Assembly: GCA_937872385.1 (NCBI GenBank)
Contig: CALMSO010000067.1
Span: forward strand, 1-48,856
DNA: 48,856 bases
Direction of reading: 5' to 3'
Origin: an uncultured Saprospiraceae bacterium
GTDB taxonomy: Bacteria; Bacteroidota; Bacteroidia; Chitinophagales; Saprospiraceae
In this document: one piece after another, positions 33,397 through 41,170 of the stretch
How the letters are laid out: the number at the start of each line of letters is the position of its first letter
How positions within the stretch are numbered: the stretch's first letter is position 1
Notes under the pieces: model-generated
Seen by the model: only the letters and a program-made list of their open reading frames with translations
Told to the model about the DNA's origin: nothing
Databases searched by the model: none
Translations under genes and position numbers: made by a program

Positions 33397-34800
33397 TTAC
33401 CCTTGCTTTGGTAATAAAGTTCTCACCGAAATATTTATACCTAATCGTTTGATTTCTAATCGTTTATTGTAATTGCCCGCAGCGCTGTCCGCTTCTGCTC
33501 GCCGGTCAAAGAACAAATCGAGATAGACTACGTAGCGGCTGTCGTTTTTTACAAAACACCCCAACCAAAGGCTGTTGGCCTGGAGCCCTGCCTTCAACAA
33601 TTCGCTCATACGCCGGGTGGCTGTTTCAAAATCGGGATAGATCCCTTCTTGCAACATATACTTGGTATTCTGAAAATTATATAATCGCTCACAATCATAC
33701 ATGATCATGGTGTTGTCAAGCAGCCCAATCAAAAATTCCTGTCCGGTGCGGCCAGCGATGGCGGGCGTTGGTTTTTGCATTTGTAAAAGCATCGGATACG
33801 GTATCACGTTGTTATCAAAAGGTCGGATATGAACAGAATCCGACGGCAAAATAATGCTCCGATTGGGTTCGGGTACTTTCGGCGTAGCGGTGACTTCGGC
33901 GGCGTATGCTGCCTGGTCGAGATAGCGCACGGGCCGCTGCTGCCATTCTAAATAAAAGAACACACTGATAGCTACCCAAGCAATAGTGCAGACCATAATT
34001 TGATTGACTACTGGCCGTCGAAAACGCAGGAAATACGCTGGGTCGTCTGGGTCAAAGCGCAGCGGCAGTCCTTTGCTAAATTTTTGCCACCAGTCGGGCG
34101 GCTCTAAGCTGCGTTGTAAAATGCGCTGAATTTGTTTTTCGGAAAAAAGCGGAATCAGCTCGCGCCTATTGCTAAAAAGCTCTTGCCGAGCAGGTGTGAT
34201 GACAATGACTGGTCGCTTTTCTGCATTGATTACAATCAAACCGCAGCCATTATAAATGCACTGATCGCGTAGCTCCACGTAGCGCTTGTCGCCACTGCCG
34301 CTAAACACTTCATCGGCAACAGCCACCCACTGCTCGTCGGCATGATAGCGTTTGAATTGCTCAATAGCGTAGATATAACGGTAGCGCCGAAAGTTGCGCA
34401 GTATCAATGCAATCATTGCGGCAGTCGCTAAGAACCCGCCTGCGAGCACAAGGACCGCCAGCCAGATGCCCCAAGCCTTGACGAGGAGCCACCCTTGTGC
34501 GTACGTCCAGATGAACCAAGTGGCGGTAAGTACACTGGCCACCGCTGCGCTGTCCCAGCCCAGCAGCCAGCGCTGCAATTTGTAATAAACTTCATCGCTA
34601 CTCGCTAAGGAGGTTGCTTCCAATGTTGCTGTGAAACGTCCGCCTCCATCCGGTTTTTCAAAGGAAAAAGAGCCATCGGCGATGATGCCGCCTGCCCCTC
34701 GCTTATTGGTTTCCAAAACGGGATTATCCGTTTTCAATCGAAACCGATAGTAATTGCGCAAGGTACCCATCGCTATTTTAATAATTTCCTGTTCGGTCAT
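33397..34800 (-). CDS. Membrane protein of unknown function
   Basis: About 467 residues; start at ATG 34800 (MTEQEIIKIAMG), as the frame's upstream start is a TTG at 34812. Hydrophobic segments lie near residues 85-105, 112-136 and 276-292. Between them is a soluble region (YIYAIEQFKRYHADEQWVAV, then CGLIVINAEKRPVIVITPARQE) that looks alpha/beta and could be nuclease-like, but I see no certain catalytic motif. The C-terminal part (FLIGLLDNTMIMYDCERLY and the repeat-like ATRRMSEL) hints at an SPOR-like fold. It follows thyA by 33 bp and is probably cotranscribed. Confidence 0.6.
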   Translation of the reverse strand: MTEQEIIKIAMGTLRNYYRFRLKTDNPVLETNKRGAGGIIADGSFSFEKPDGGGRFTATLEATSLASSDEVYYKLQRWLLGWDSAAVASVLTATWFIWTYAQGWLLVKAWGIWLAVLVLAGGFLATAAMIALILRNFRRYRYIYAIEQFKRYHADEQWVAVADEVFSGSGDKRYVELRDQCIYNGCGLIVINAEKRPVIVITPARQELFSNRRELIPLFSEKQIQRILQRSLEPPDWWQKFSKGLPLRFDPDDPAYFLRFRRPVVNQIMVCTIAWVAISVFFYLEWQQRPVRYLDQAAYAAEVTATPKVPEPNRSIILPSDSVHIRPFDNNVIPYPMLLQMQKPTPAIAGRTGQEFLIGLLDNTMIMYDCERLYNFQNTKYMLQEGIYPDFETATRRMSELLKAGLQANSLWLGCFVKNDSRYVVYLDLFFDRRAEADSAAGNYNKRLEIKRLGINISVRTLLPKQG

Positions 34801-34833
34801 AGCTTCGGACAATGAATGGGTTTGTTCTTTTTG

Positions 34834-35628
34834 TTAAACGGCTACCGGTGCTTTGATATGCGGATGCGGATTGTAATTTAGCAGTTGAAAATCTTCGTAT
34901 TGAAACGCAAAAATATCGTGCACTGCCGAGTTCAGTTGCATCTGTGGCAAAGGGCGCGGCTCACGCGAAAGCTGCAAATGCGCTTGCTCCAAGTGGTTGT
35001 TGTACAAATGCACATCGCCAAAGGTGTGAATAAATTCGCCGGGGGCAAGGCCACACACTTGCGCCATCATCAGCGTGAGTAAGGCGTAGGAAGCAATATT
35101 GAAAGGCACCCCCAGAAAAACATCCGCCGAGCGCTGATACAATTGGCAACTCAGCCGCCCGTTTGCTACATAAAACTGAAACAAGGCATGACAAGGCAGC
35201 AGGGCCATCTGCGGTAGCTCGGCTACATTCCAAGCGCTGACGAGGATGCGCCGCGAATCCGGATTGTTTTTAATTTGCTGCACGGCTTGCTCGATTTGGT
35301 TGATGGTTTCGCCGTTGGCTCCCGACCAGCTTACCCATTGCCTGCCGTACACCGGCCCTAGGTCGCCATTGGCATCCGCCCATTCATCCCAGATGCGCAC
35401 TCCATTTTCATTCAAATACCGAATATTCGTATCGCCTTTCAAAAACCACAACAACTCATAAATAATAGACTTTAAGTGTAACTTCTTGGTTGTCAATAGA
35501 GGAAATCCCTCCTGCAAATCAAAACGCATTTGATAGCCAAACACGCTAATGGTGCCCGTGCCGGTGCGATCGGATTTTTGCGTACCGCTTTCAAGGATAT
35601 GATGTAATAAATCGTGGTATTGTTGCAT
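34834..35628 (-). CDS. thyA: Thymidylate synthase
   Basis: A 264-residue cytoplasmic enzyme that methylates dUMP to dTMP with methylenetetrahydrofolate, the typical E. coli-type length. The start [41 protein letters not shown], and the catalytic cysteine in [12 protein letters not shown] are present, as are [20 protein letters not shown] and the end of the family ([13 protein letters not shown]). A dihydrofolate reductase gene, a usual neighbour, is not here; the unknown membrane protein gene follows instead. Confidence 0.97.
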   Translation of the reverse strand: MQQYHDLLHHILESGTQKSDRTGTGTISVFGYQMRFDLQEGFPLLTTKKLHLKSIIYELLWFLKGDTNIRYLNENGVRIWDEWADANGDLGPVYGRQWVSWSGANGETINQIEQAVQQIKNNPDSRRILVSAWNVAELPQMALLPCHALFQFYVANGRLSCQLYQRSADVFLGVPFNIASYALLTLMMAQVCGLAPGEFIHTFGDVHLYNNHLEQAHLQLSREPRPLPQMQLNSAVHDIFAFQYEDFQLLNYNPHPHIKAPVAV

Positions 35629-35748
35629 AATTTTACATTTGTACGAATATGGCTAAGTAATCGGATACTATTATAAAAAAACATAAATAATTGGTTATCA
35701 ATCTTATAAGCATTAAACCAAATAACGATTAATATTAACAAAATAGCA

Positions 35749-35768
35749 AATAACAATACCCCATTACT
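35749..35768 (+). repeat. Dispersed motif, copy 3 of 5
   Basis: AATAACAATACCCCATTACT, preceded by AACAAAATAGCAA, much like the copies at 220 and 48612. Confidence 0.65.
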
Positions 35769-35911
35769 TATGCTTTATTGTAAACAAAAAAACTGTTTTC
35801 TTTCTTTTTCTGGCAAGATAAGAACAATCTGTTAAAAGCAAGTGCTTCTACCCTACCCTTGTACGATTGCGGAATCTCATTTCTTGTGTCCGGCAACGGA
35901 CAAATTTTTCG

Positions 35912-35919
35912 TACTTTTG
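35912..35919 (+). promoter_or_regulatory. -7 box of the MmcQ-like gene
   Basis: TACTTTTG fits TAnnTTTG and lies 16 bp before the ATG at 35936, giving a short leader. It supports that start. No clear -33 TTTG. Confidence 0.5.
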
Positions 35920-35935
35920 CGGTAAATCCCGGCTT

Positions 35936-36292
35936 ATGAATATCGAAATGTTCCGCGAATACTGCCTGAGCAAAAAAGGCGTGGAAGAGACTTTTCCTTT
36001 CGATGAGGAAACGCTGGTGTTCAAGGTGATGGGCAAGATGTTTGCAGTCACTGGATTAGAACACCCCATTTTCAGCGTAACGCTTAAATGCGACCCCGAC
36101 TGGGCCATCGAGCTGCGCGAGGAGTATCCGGAAATTACTCCTGGCTATCATTCCAACAAAAAACACTGGAATTCTGTCCTTTTTGAAGGCGATTTGGATG
36201 ATGCTTTTCTATGCAAATTAATTGATCATTCTTACGAATTGGTTGTCAAGGGTTTACCCAAAAAACTGCAAGCAGAATGGGAACAACTCTGA
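35936..36292 (+). CDS. MmcQ/YjbR family protein
   Basis: A 118-residue protein of the MmcQ/YjbR family, whose members have a double-wing fold and are labelled DNA-binding without a known role. Start chosen at ATG 35936 (MNIEMFREYCLSKKG); the frame extends upstream but the -7 box lies there. Landmarks are TFPFDEETLVFKVMGKMFA, SVTLKCDP and PGYHSNKKHWNSVLFEG, with the WNSV strand typical. Its end overlaps the start of the FAD oxidoreductase by 16 bp, so both are translated from one message. Confidence 0.85.
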   Translation: MNIEMFREYCLSKKGVEETFPFDEETLVFKVMGKMFAVTGLEHPIFSVTLKCDPDWAIELREEYPEITPGYHSNKKHWNSVLFEGDLDDAFLCKLIDHSYELVVKGLPKKLQAEWEQL

Positions 36293-37347
36293 TCATCGGG
36301 CAAGGCATTGCCGGTACCTTGCTCACCCATTTTCTATTGCAAGCGGGCGGCGAGGTATTAGTGATAGACGATGCACACCAAGGGGCTTCCTCGCGGGCGG
36401 CGGCGGGTGTCATTAATCCCATTACCGGGCGGCATTATGTAAAAAGCTGGCGTGTGGATGAGCTGCTGCCCTTTGCCCAGCAAACCTATCAAGCGCTGGA
36501 ACAGCAATTGGGCAGCCGATTTTATCATGAGCGCCATGTGCTCCGCACCATGTCGAGTCCCAAAGAAGTGAACGACTGGTCTTTGCGAACGCTGGAAACC
36601 GGCTACGCACCGTACATTGCGGAAGATGCCGACCCGGGGGCTTACGCTCGGCATACGAATCCTCCCTTGGCCTACGGCGAAGTATTACAGGGCGCTCAGG
36701 TCAATTTGCCTTTGCTTATCCAGCATTATCAAAACTTCTTGGCGCAAGAAAATCGCCTCCAATCAGAGTGGTTCGACTTTGCCCAACTCGTCATTCAGCC
36801 CGATGGCATTCGCTATAAAAACTATACTGCCGACTGCATTATCTTTTGCGACGGTGCCAAAGCCAAAATGAATCCGTTTTTCTGTTATCTGCCTTTTCAC
36901 GGGGATAAGGGCGAAGCATTGATTGTTCGTATTCCGAGCGCTCGTTTTGAAAAAATACTCAAACAACAAATCTTCATAGTGCCGCTTGGCGCAGATGACC
37001 TGTACTGGGTGGGCGCTACTTACCAACGTCATTTTGCCAATGACCAGCCTTCGGAGTACGGGCTAAATTTTTTGCGAGAACACCTGAATTCGGTGCTCAC
37101 TATTCCTTATGAAATTGTGGAACATTGGGCGGCCATACGCCCTACCGTACGCGATCGCCGCCCTTTGCTGGGGTTGCACCCCCGGTTTCCACAGTTGGGC
37201 ATTTTCAATGGGCTAGGTACGAAAGGGGCTTCGCTTGGTCCTTACTGGGCTAAGCATTTTGCCGATTTTTTGACGCAAGCTACTCCAATAGACGCCGAAG
37301 TGGATATTCAGCGGTTCTTGTCTTTCCTGCCAGCCATACCTACCTGA
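36277..37347 (+). CDS. FAD-dependent oxidoreductase (DAO family)
   Basis: A 356-residue flavoenzyme of the D-amino-acid/glycine oxidase family. The dinucleotide-binding motif IIGQGIAGTLL (residues 5-15) is followed by an acidic strand end (LVIDDAHQGASSRAAAGVINPITG). The C-terminal signature YWVGATYQ, then WAAIRPTVRDRRPLLG and NGLGTKGASLGPYWA is typical. Its closest look is to the oxidase part of MnmC-like or glycine-oxidase-like proteins; substrate unknown. Overlaps the preceding gene by 16 bp. A terminator-like region follows. Confidence 0.85.
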   Translation: MGTTLIIGQGIAGTLLTHFLLQAGGEVLVIDDAHQGASSRAAAGVINPITGRHYVKSWRVDELLPFAQQTYQALEQQLGSRFYHERHVLRTMSSPKEVNDWSLRTLETGYAPYIAEDADPGAYARHTNPPLAYGEVLQGAQVNLPLLIQHYQNFLAQENRLQSEWFDFAQLVIQPDGIRYKNYTADCIIFCDGAKAKMNPFFCYLPFHGDKGEALIVRIPSARFEKILKQQIFIVPLGADDLYWVGATYQRHFANDQPSEYGLNFLREHLNSVLTIPYEIVEHWAAIRPTVRDRRPLLGLHPRFPQLGIFNGLGTKGASLGPYWAKHFADFLTQATPIDAEVDIQRFLSFLPAIPT

Positions 37348-37373
37348 CACCAATAGGTTTTTTTAACAAAACA

Positions 37374-37431
37374 GGAGCGCACAAACACTACGTTTTGCAC
37401 GCTCTTGATTTGATGTTGTTTTTTGCATCAA
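37374..37431. terminator. Terminator-like region between convergent genes
   Basis: GGAGCG at 37374-37379 and GTTTTGCACGCTC near 37392-37404 form an imperfect stem, and TTGATG at 37410-37415 pairs with CATCAA at 37426-37431 around a T-rich loop. It lies between the convergent FAD oxidoreductase and M14 peptidase genes and could act in both directions. Confidence 0.4.
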
Positions 37432-37474
37432 GCACAATTTATCTTAAAAGAAAATTTTAACTGAGTAAAATAAA

Positions 37475-40003
37475 TTATCGAGCACTAAAAAACAAAGCAT
37501 TGCTAAACAAGAACTTGCCCTGCTCCCAGAACGAGCGGAACAGCGGATTGTCCACCATGTAGGTAATGCTACCGCGGCCCTTGTCTTGCACGGCAAAGAC
37601 GACCGAATTTTTTACTTCTTGCAAGGCTTTAGTGCCCACAAAACCCACGTACATCGGGCTTTCGCCAATGGTGCCCACATTCCAAGCCCCCTTGAGCGGC
37701 TGATAGGCCGTAGCTCCCGTCTTGAGGCTGTAGTAAGTGTCGCCGATACCATACGCCAACGGATGGCTCCTGTCCATTTTCAACTGAAAAATAGCGCCGG
37801 GTATTTCTTCCATGATGTAACGGCGCTCCTGCCCGTCGTAGCTGTCGAAGCGCGCATCGAGTTCGGCTTTTTCGCCGGCTTTTTTCGCGGCATTTTTGTC
37901 GTCGTCGCTGGCGTAGCGAGTCAGATTAAAACCACGCCGGTCTTCTAAAGAGCGTAAGGCACTGCCCAAGGCAATGAGACGGCCACCCCCGTTGAGCCAA
38001 GTTTGCAGCTTGTCGCTAAAGGCATCGTTTAGGTTATAAAACCCATCGGGCATGATGAGTACATTAAAATCGTCGAGATTAATGCGGGCAAGGTTGCCAG
38101 CAGGCACTACCGTCACCGGGTAGCCCAAATCCTGCTCAAAGAAATGCCAGGTTTGCCCAAAAGAATTGGCGTAAGTGCCTTCGCCGCCCAGCAGGGCTAC
38201 TTTTGGCACATTGATAAAAGTGTAGGCATCTGAGCCAAAATCCTTGCCACTGCTGACAAAACCGGTGCGCACAGCCTGAATTTCCTGCCGGAAAGTTTCG
38301 GCGGTTTCGGCTACAATTTTTTCATACCCCGGCATTTTTCGGTTGTCGGCTGCCAAAATAACGAGACTGCCTGCCGACCAAGGTTGCCCTTCTACAGTGA
38401 ATGCTTCGCGGGCAAAGCGCACTTTCACGCCCTTCTGCAGCAGCGCACCGAGAAAACGAGCGTTTTGCAAGGCATTCCAGCGTGCTATAAAGGCATACGG
38501 CTCGCGCACGGCAGCCAATTTATTGCTATACGGCGGAAAGGTATAATCGCCCTGCGGCTCAAAGCGCTCTTTCGAAGCATAAGTCTCCAGACCATAAGCG
38601 TAAGGCAAAGACCAGGCGGTGATGTCATACGTCAGCGAATCTACCAACGCGGTTTGCGGCTCTAACAGGATCTGCGCCAGCACGGACATAGGTTGAAAAG
38701 CACTGATAATCAAATCATTATCCTCTACTTTGAGTGTGATTTCTCGGCCTGTCTGATAGTTCCAAGCCCTGAGTTGGCCGGGGCGACCGGCCTTGCCATA
38801 CCGAATTTTATTTTTGTCTAACAATTCGCAGAGTGCGCGCATTCGTTCCGGCACATTGGTTCCTTTGATGACGAAAGTTTTGTATTCGCCGATTTGCGCA
38901 TTGCGAGATTTTACATAAAAATCACTGAAATTGCTGACAATGCGGGCTGCATTTTTTGAACTGACTTCTACGGTGGAAAGCGCGGTGGCTTTGTGGTGCA
39001 GCACCCGGTCGAGCAAAGTGAGCGTATCACCGCTTTCGTCAATAATGCCGCGGCCCGCGCGCCCGCTGCCGCCCTGTTCATAGGTCATGCCAATAGCACC
39101 GGTGTAAGTCGGGTAGGTATCGCCATAGCTGGGGTAGAGCAAGTCAAAGCGCTCTTTGGTGAAATACAGCCAGCCCTCGGCATCAAAGTATTTGGCGTGG
39201 TTTTTACCAATGTCCACCTGAAAATCGCGTTGCCACTGCGTGATGTACTTATGAAAAGGTTGCGCGGCCGGCGCGAAGTAATACGGCTCGTTGACCCCCT
39301 GTTCGTGCAGGTCGGCGACAATGTGCGGCAGCCACTGCTGATACACCTTGACGCGCTGCTGCGATTCTTTCTGCGATTGCCAGGCCCAATCGCGATTGAG
39401 GTCGAACAGGTAATGATTGACGCGGCCGCCAGGCCAGGGTTCGAGGTGCTCCATGGCACTGGGGTAAGGGTTGTTGACCACATTGGCGGTGCGGCGGTAC
39501 CATTCTACGTAGCGATTGAAACCGTCCGGATTCACCACTGGCTCTATGAGCACCACGGTATTTTTCAGCCAAGCCTTGGTCTCGGCCTTGTTCGGGTCGA
39601 GCAGTTCGTAAAGCACTTGCGGGGCAGCCTCAGCGCCGGCTGTTTCATTGCCGTGTACACTGAAGCCCAACCACACGAAAGCAATCTCTTCGGGTTGCGG
39701 CTGCCCGCTCAGCAAGCCCGTGCGGCGGAGGTTATTTTCTCGGATGGCTTCGATGCGCGCCAAATTTTCTGGGGCAGAAACAATGAGCAGTAACTGCGGC
39801 CGCATTTCATTGGTATAACCAAAGCGCTCCAATTTTACATAATTGCTGTTGGCGGCGGCGTGTTCATAATAATTTACCAACAAGTGATGTGGGGTGAAAT
39901 GCGCGCCCCAGCGGTGCGGAAAAAATTCGTCGGGAGATTTTAATTGTGCAAAGGACAAGATGCTTGTAAGCAAAAAAAACGTTGCAAAAATCAATCGCTG
40001 CAT
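37475..40003 (-). CDS. Secreted M14 family zinc carboxypeptidase
   Basis: An 842-residue protein with a signal peptide (residues 1-19, FLLTSILSFAQ). The N-terminal domain (about 30-370) is an M14 carboxypeptidase: HGNE in GFSVHGNETAG gives the first zinc ligands, VNPDGFNRYVEWYRR and DLNRDWAW are family blocks, and the third ligand is the His of ADLHEQG. The rest (about 400-842) is a domain of the kind found in many Bacteroidota M14 proteins, with a glutamine-amidotransferase-like pattern (GGEGTYANSFGQTWHFFEQDLGYPV and GGGRLIALGSALRSL). It probably digests peptides or peptidoglycan outside the cytoplasm. Confidence 0.9.
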   Translation of the reverse strand: MQRLIFATFFLLTSILSFAQLKSPDEFFPHRWGAHFTPHHLLVNYYEHAAANSNYVKLERFGYTNEMRPQLLLIVSAPENLARIEAIRENNLRRTGLLSGQPQPEEIAFVWLGFSVHGNETAGAEAAPQVLYELLDPNKAETKAWLKNTVVLIEPVVNPDGFNRYVEWYRRTANVVNNPYPSAMEHLEPWPGGRVNHYLFDLNRDWAWQSQKESQQRVKVYQQWLPHIVADLHEQGVNEPYYFAPAAQPFHKYITQWQRDFQVDIGKNHAKYFDAEGWLYFTKERFDLLYPSYGDTYPTYTGAIGMTYEQGGSGRAGRGIIDESGDTLTLLDRVLHHKATALSTVEVSSKNAARIVSNFSDFYVKSRNAQIGEYKTFVIKGTNVPERMRALCELLDKNKIRYGKAGRPGQLRAWNYQTGREITLKVEDNDLIISAFQPMSVLAQILLEPQTALVDSLTYDITAWSLPYAYGLETYASKERFEPQGDYTFPPYSNKLAAVREPYAFIARWNALQNARFLGALLQKGVKVRFAREAFTVEGQPWSAGSLVILAADNRKMPGYEKIVAETAETFRQEIQAVRTGFVSSGKDFGSDAYTFINVPKVALLGGEGTYANSFGQTWHFFEQDLGYPVTVVPAGNLARINLDDFNVLIMPDGFYNLNDAFSDKLQTWLNGGGRLIALGSALRSLEDRRGFNLTRYASDDDKNAAKKAGEKAELDARFDSYDGQERRYIMEEIPGAIFQLKMDRSHPLAYGIGDTYYSLKTGATAYQPLKGAWNVGTIGESPMYVGFVGTKALQEVKNSVVFAVQDKGRGSITYMVDNPLFRSFWEQGKFLFSNALFFSAR

Positions 40004-40115
40004 AGTATGGATTTTAAATATGTTGATGAAATAGCCAATCGGCGATACGAATTACGGATTTTCAATCGAGATTTCAAAACTTCGCTAAAGTGAGAAAATC
40101 GGCGGGTTATTTTTG

Positions 40116-41036
40116 CTAAAACAGGGACATTTGCTTGGGCGCGTCGTCAGCGGGTAATTGGGGGCCGCGGGTGCGCACAGGAAAATTTTCGGCTTGCAAT
40201 CGTTCGCAGAAATACTGCGCAATATGAGGCGCGTGCAGGTTGTCCGGCTCATGTGTAAAGAAGTAAACGGTCGCCAATCCGGCAGCTTGCCATTCGCGCA
40301 GGCGAGCCGCCCAGTCGTCGAGGCGGGTATAATCGCTGGGGTGCAAGCCATTGCCCACAAAACGTACCATAGCCGTTGGCGTGGAAAGGCTCAGATGCAA
40401 TACGTCACGCCGGCCAGCTACATCGGTGATGACGGTCGCTACCTGATATTTTTCTAAGGCCAAGAATAAAGATTCGGCGTTTTTTTCATCTGCAAACCAG
40501 CTCTCGTGGCGCACCTCCACGGCCAGCGGAATATCCTCAGGAAAAGCCTGCAAAAAAGCTTCGAGCAAAGGCAGGCGCATAGCATCGAAGTAAGGCGGCA
40601 ATTGCAAAAAGCAGCAGCCGAGTTTTTCGCGTAGCTGCCGCACGGCATCGCAAAAAAGGCGGATTTGGTCGCTTCCCAGCCCCAGATTGCGGCTATGGCT
40701 GATGGTTTGTGGTACTTTCGGACAAAACCGAAAATCCGGAGCGGCTTCGGCGTGCCATTTGGCAATAGTTTCCGGCGTCGGAATGCGGTAATGCGTGGTA
40801 TTCAATTCAATAGTGTTGAACTGGCGGGCGTAATGCTGCAAATAATCTTTCGACTTCGCACCAGCGGGATAAACCGTGCCTACCCATTCTTTCATGCCCC
40901 AGCCCGTAGCACCAATGTAGCAATCAAGCGGCTGGCCTGCCCGGAAATGCTTTTTCAAGACGGCGTATGTGCTTGGCGGCGTTGCCCTTAGCGTAAAATC
41001 CACATGTGTAATGTCAGGCAATTTGCCAAATTCCAT
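40116..41036 (-). CDS. DUF72 family protein
   Basis: About 306 residues; start taken at ATG 41036 (MEFGKLPD), as the upstream start at 41057 is a TTG. The family has a TIM-barrel fold and unknown function (the YecE family). Landmarks are YIGATGWGMKEWVGTVYP, FNTIELNTTHYRIP, FRFCPKVPQTISH, AVEVRHESW and the end YFFTHEPDNLHAP. It is transcribed divergently from mutS, about 134 bp apart. Confidence 0.88.
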   Translation of the reverse strand: MEFGKLPDITHVDFTLRATPPSTYAVLKKHFRAGQPLDCYIGATGWGMKEWVGTVYPAGAKSKDYLQHYARQFNTIELNTTHYRIPTPETIAKWHAEAAPDFRFCPKVPQTISHSRNLGLGSDQIRLFCDAVRQLREKLGCCFLQLPPYFDAMRLPLLEAFLQAFPEDIPLAVEVRHESWFADEKNAESLFLALEKYQVATVITDVAGRRDVLHLSLSTPTAMVRFVGNGLHPSDYTRLDDWAARLREWQAAGLATVYFFTHEPDNLHAPHIAQYFCERLQAENFPVRTRGPQLPADDAPKQMSLF

Positions 41037-41124
41037 CGTCTTAAATGCTTTTCGCAAAGGTAGGATTTTTTTCTATGTGCCATTTGCCAAAGCACCCGAC
41101 GAACCACAAAACGGGGAATTTTGC

Positions 41125-41132
41125 TATCTTTG
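41125..41132 (+). promoter_or_regulatory. -7 box of the mutS promoter
   Basis: TATCTTTG fits TAnnTTTG and lies 38 bp before the mutS ATG at 41171. It supports that start over the frame's upstream start at 41045. Confidence 0.6.
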
Positions 41133-41170
41133 TTTATCTTACCATTGAAATAACAAGAGGAAACGACTGC

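Larger units (their letters stand above)
35629..35935. other. Divergent intergenic region between thyA and mmcQ-like gene
   Basis: 307 bp, AT-rich, no credible gene. It contains a copy of the dispersed motif (35749-35768) and the -7 box of the MmcQ-like gene (35912-35919). No hairpin or array is seen. Confidence 0.6.

Noticed and set aside
33076..33472. Frames with CCLLFAICCLLFAV across the 33-kb array
   Set aside because: Hydrophobic repeats come only from the heptamer array read in different phases.
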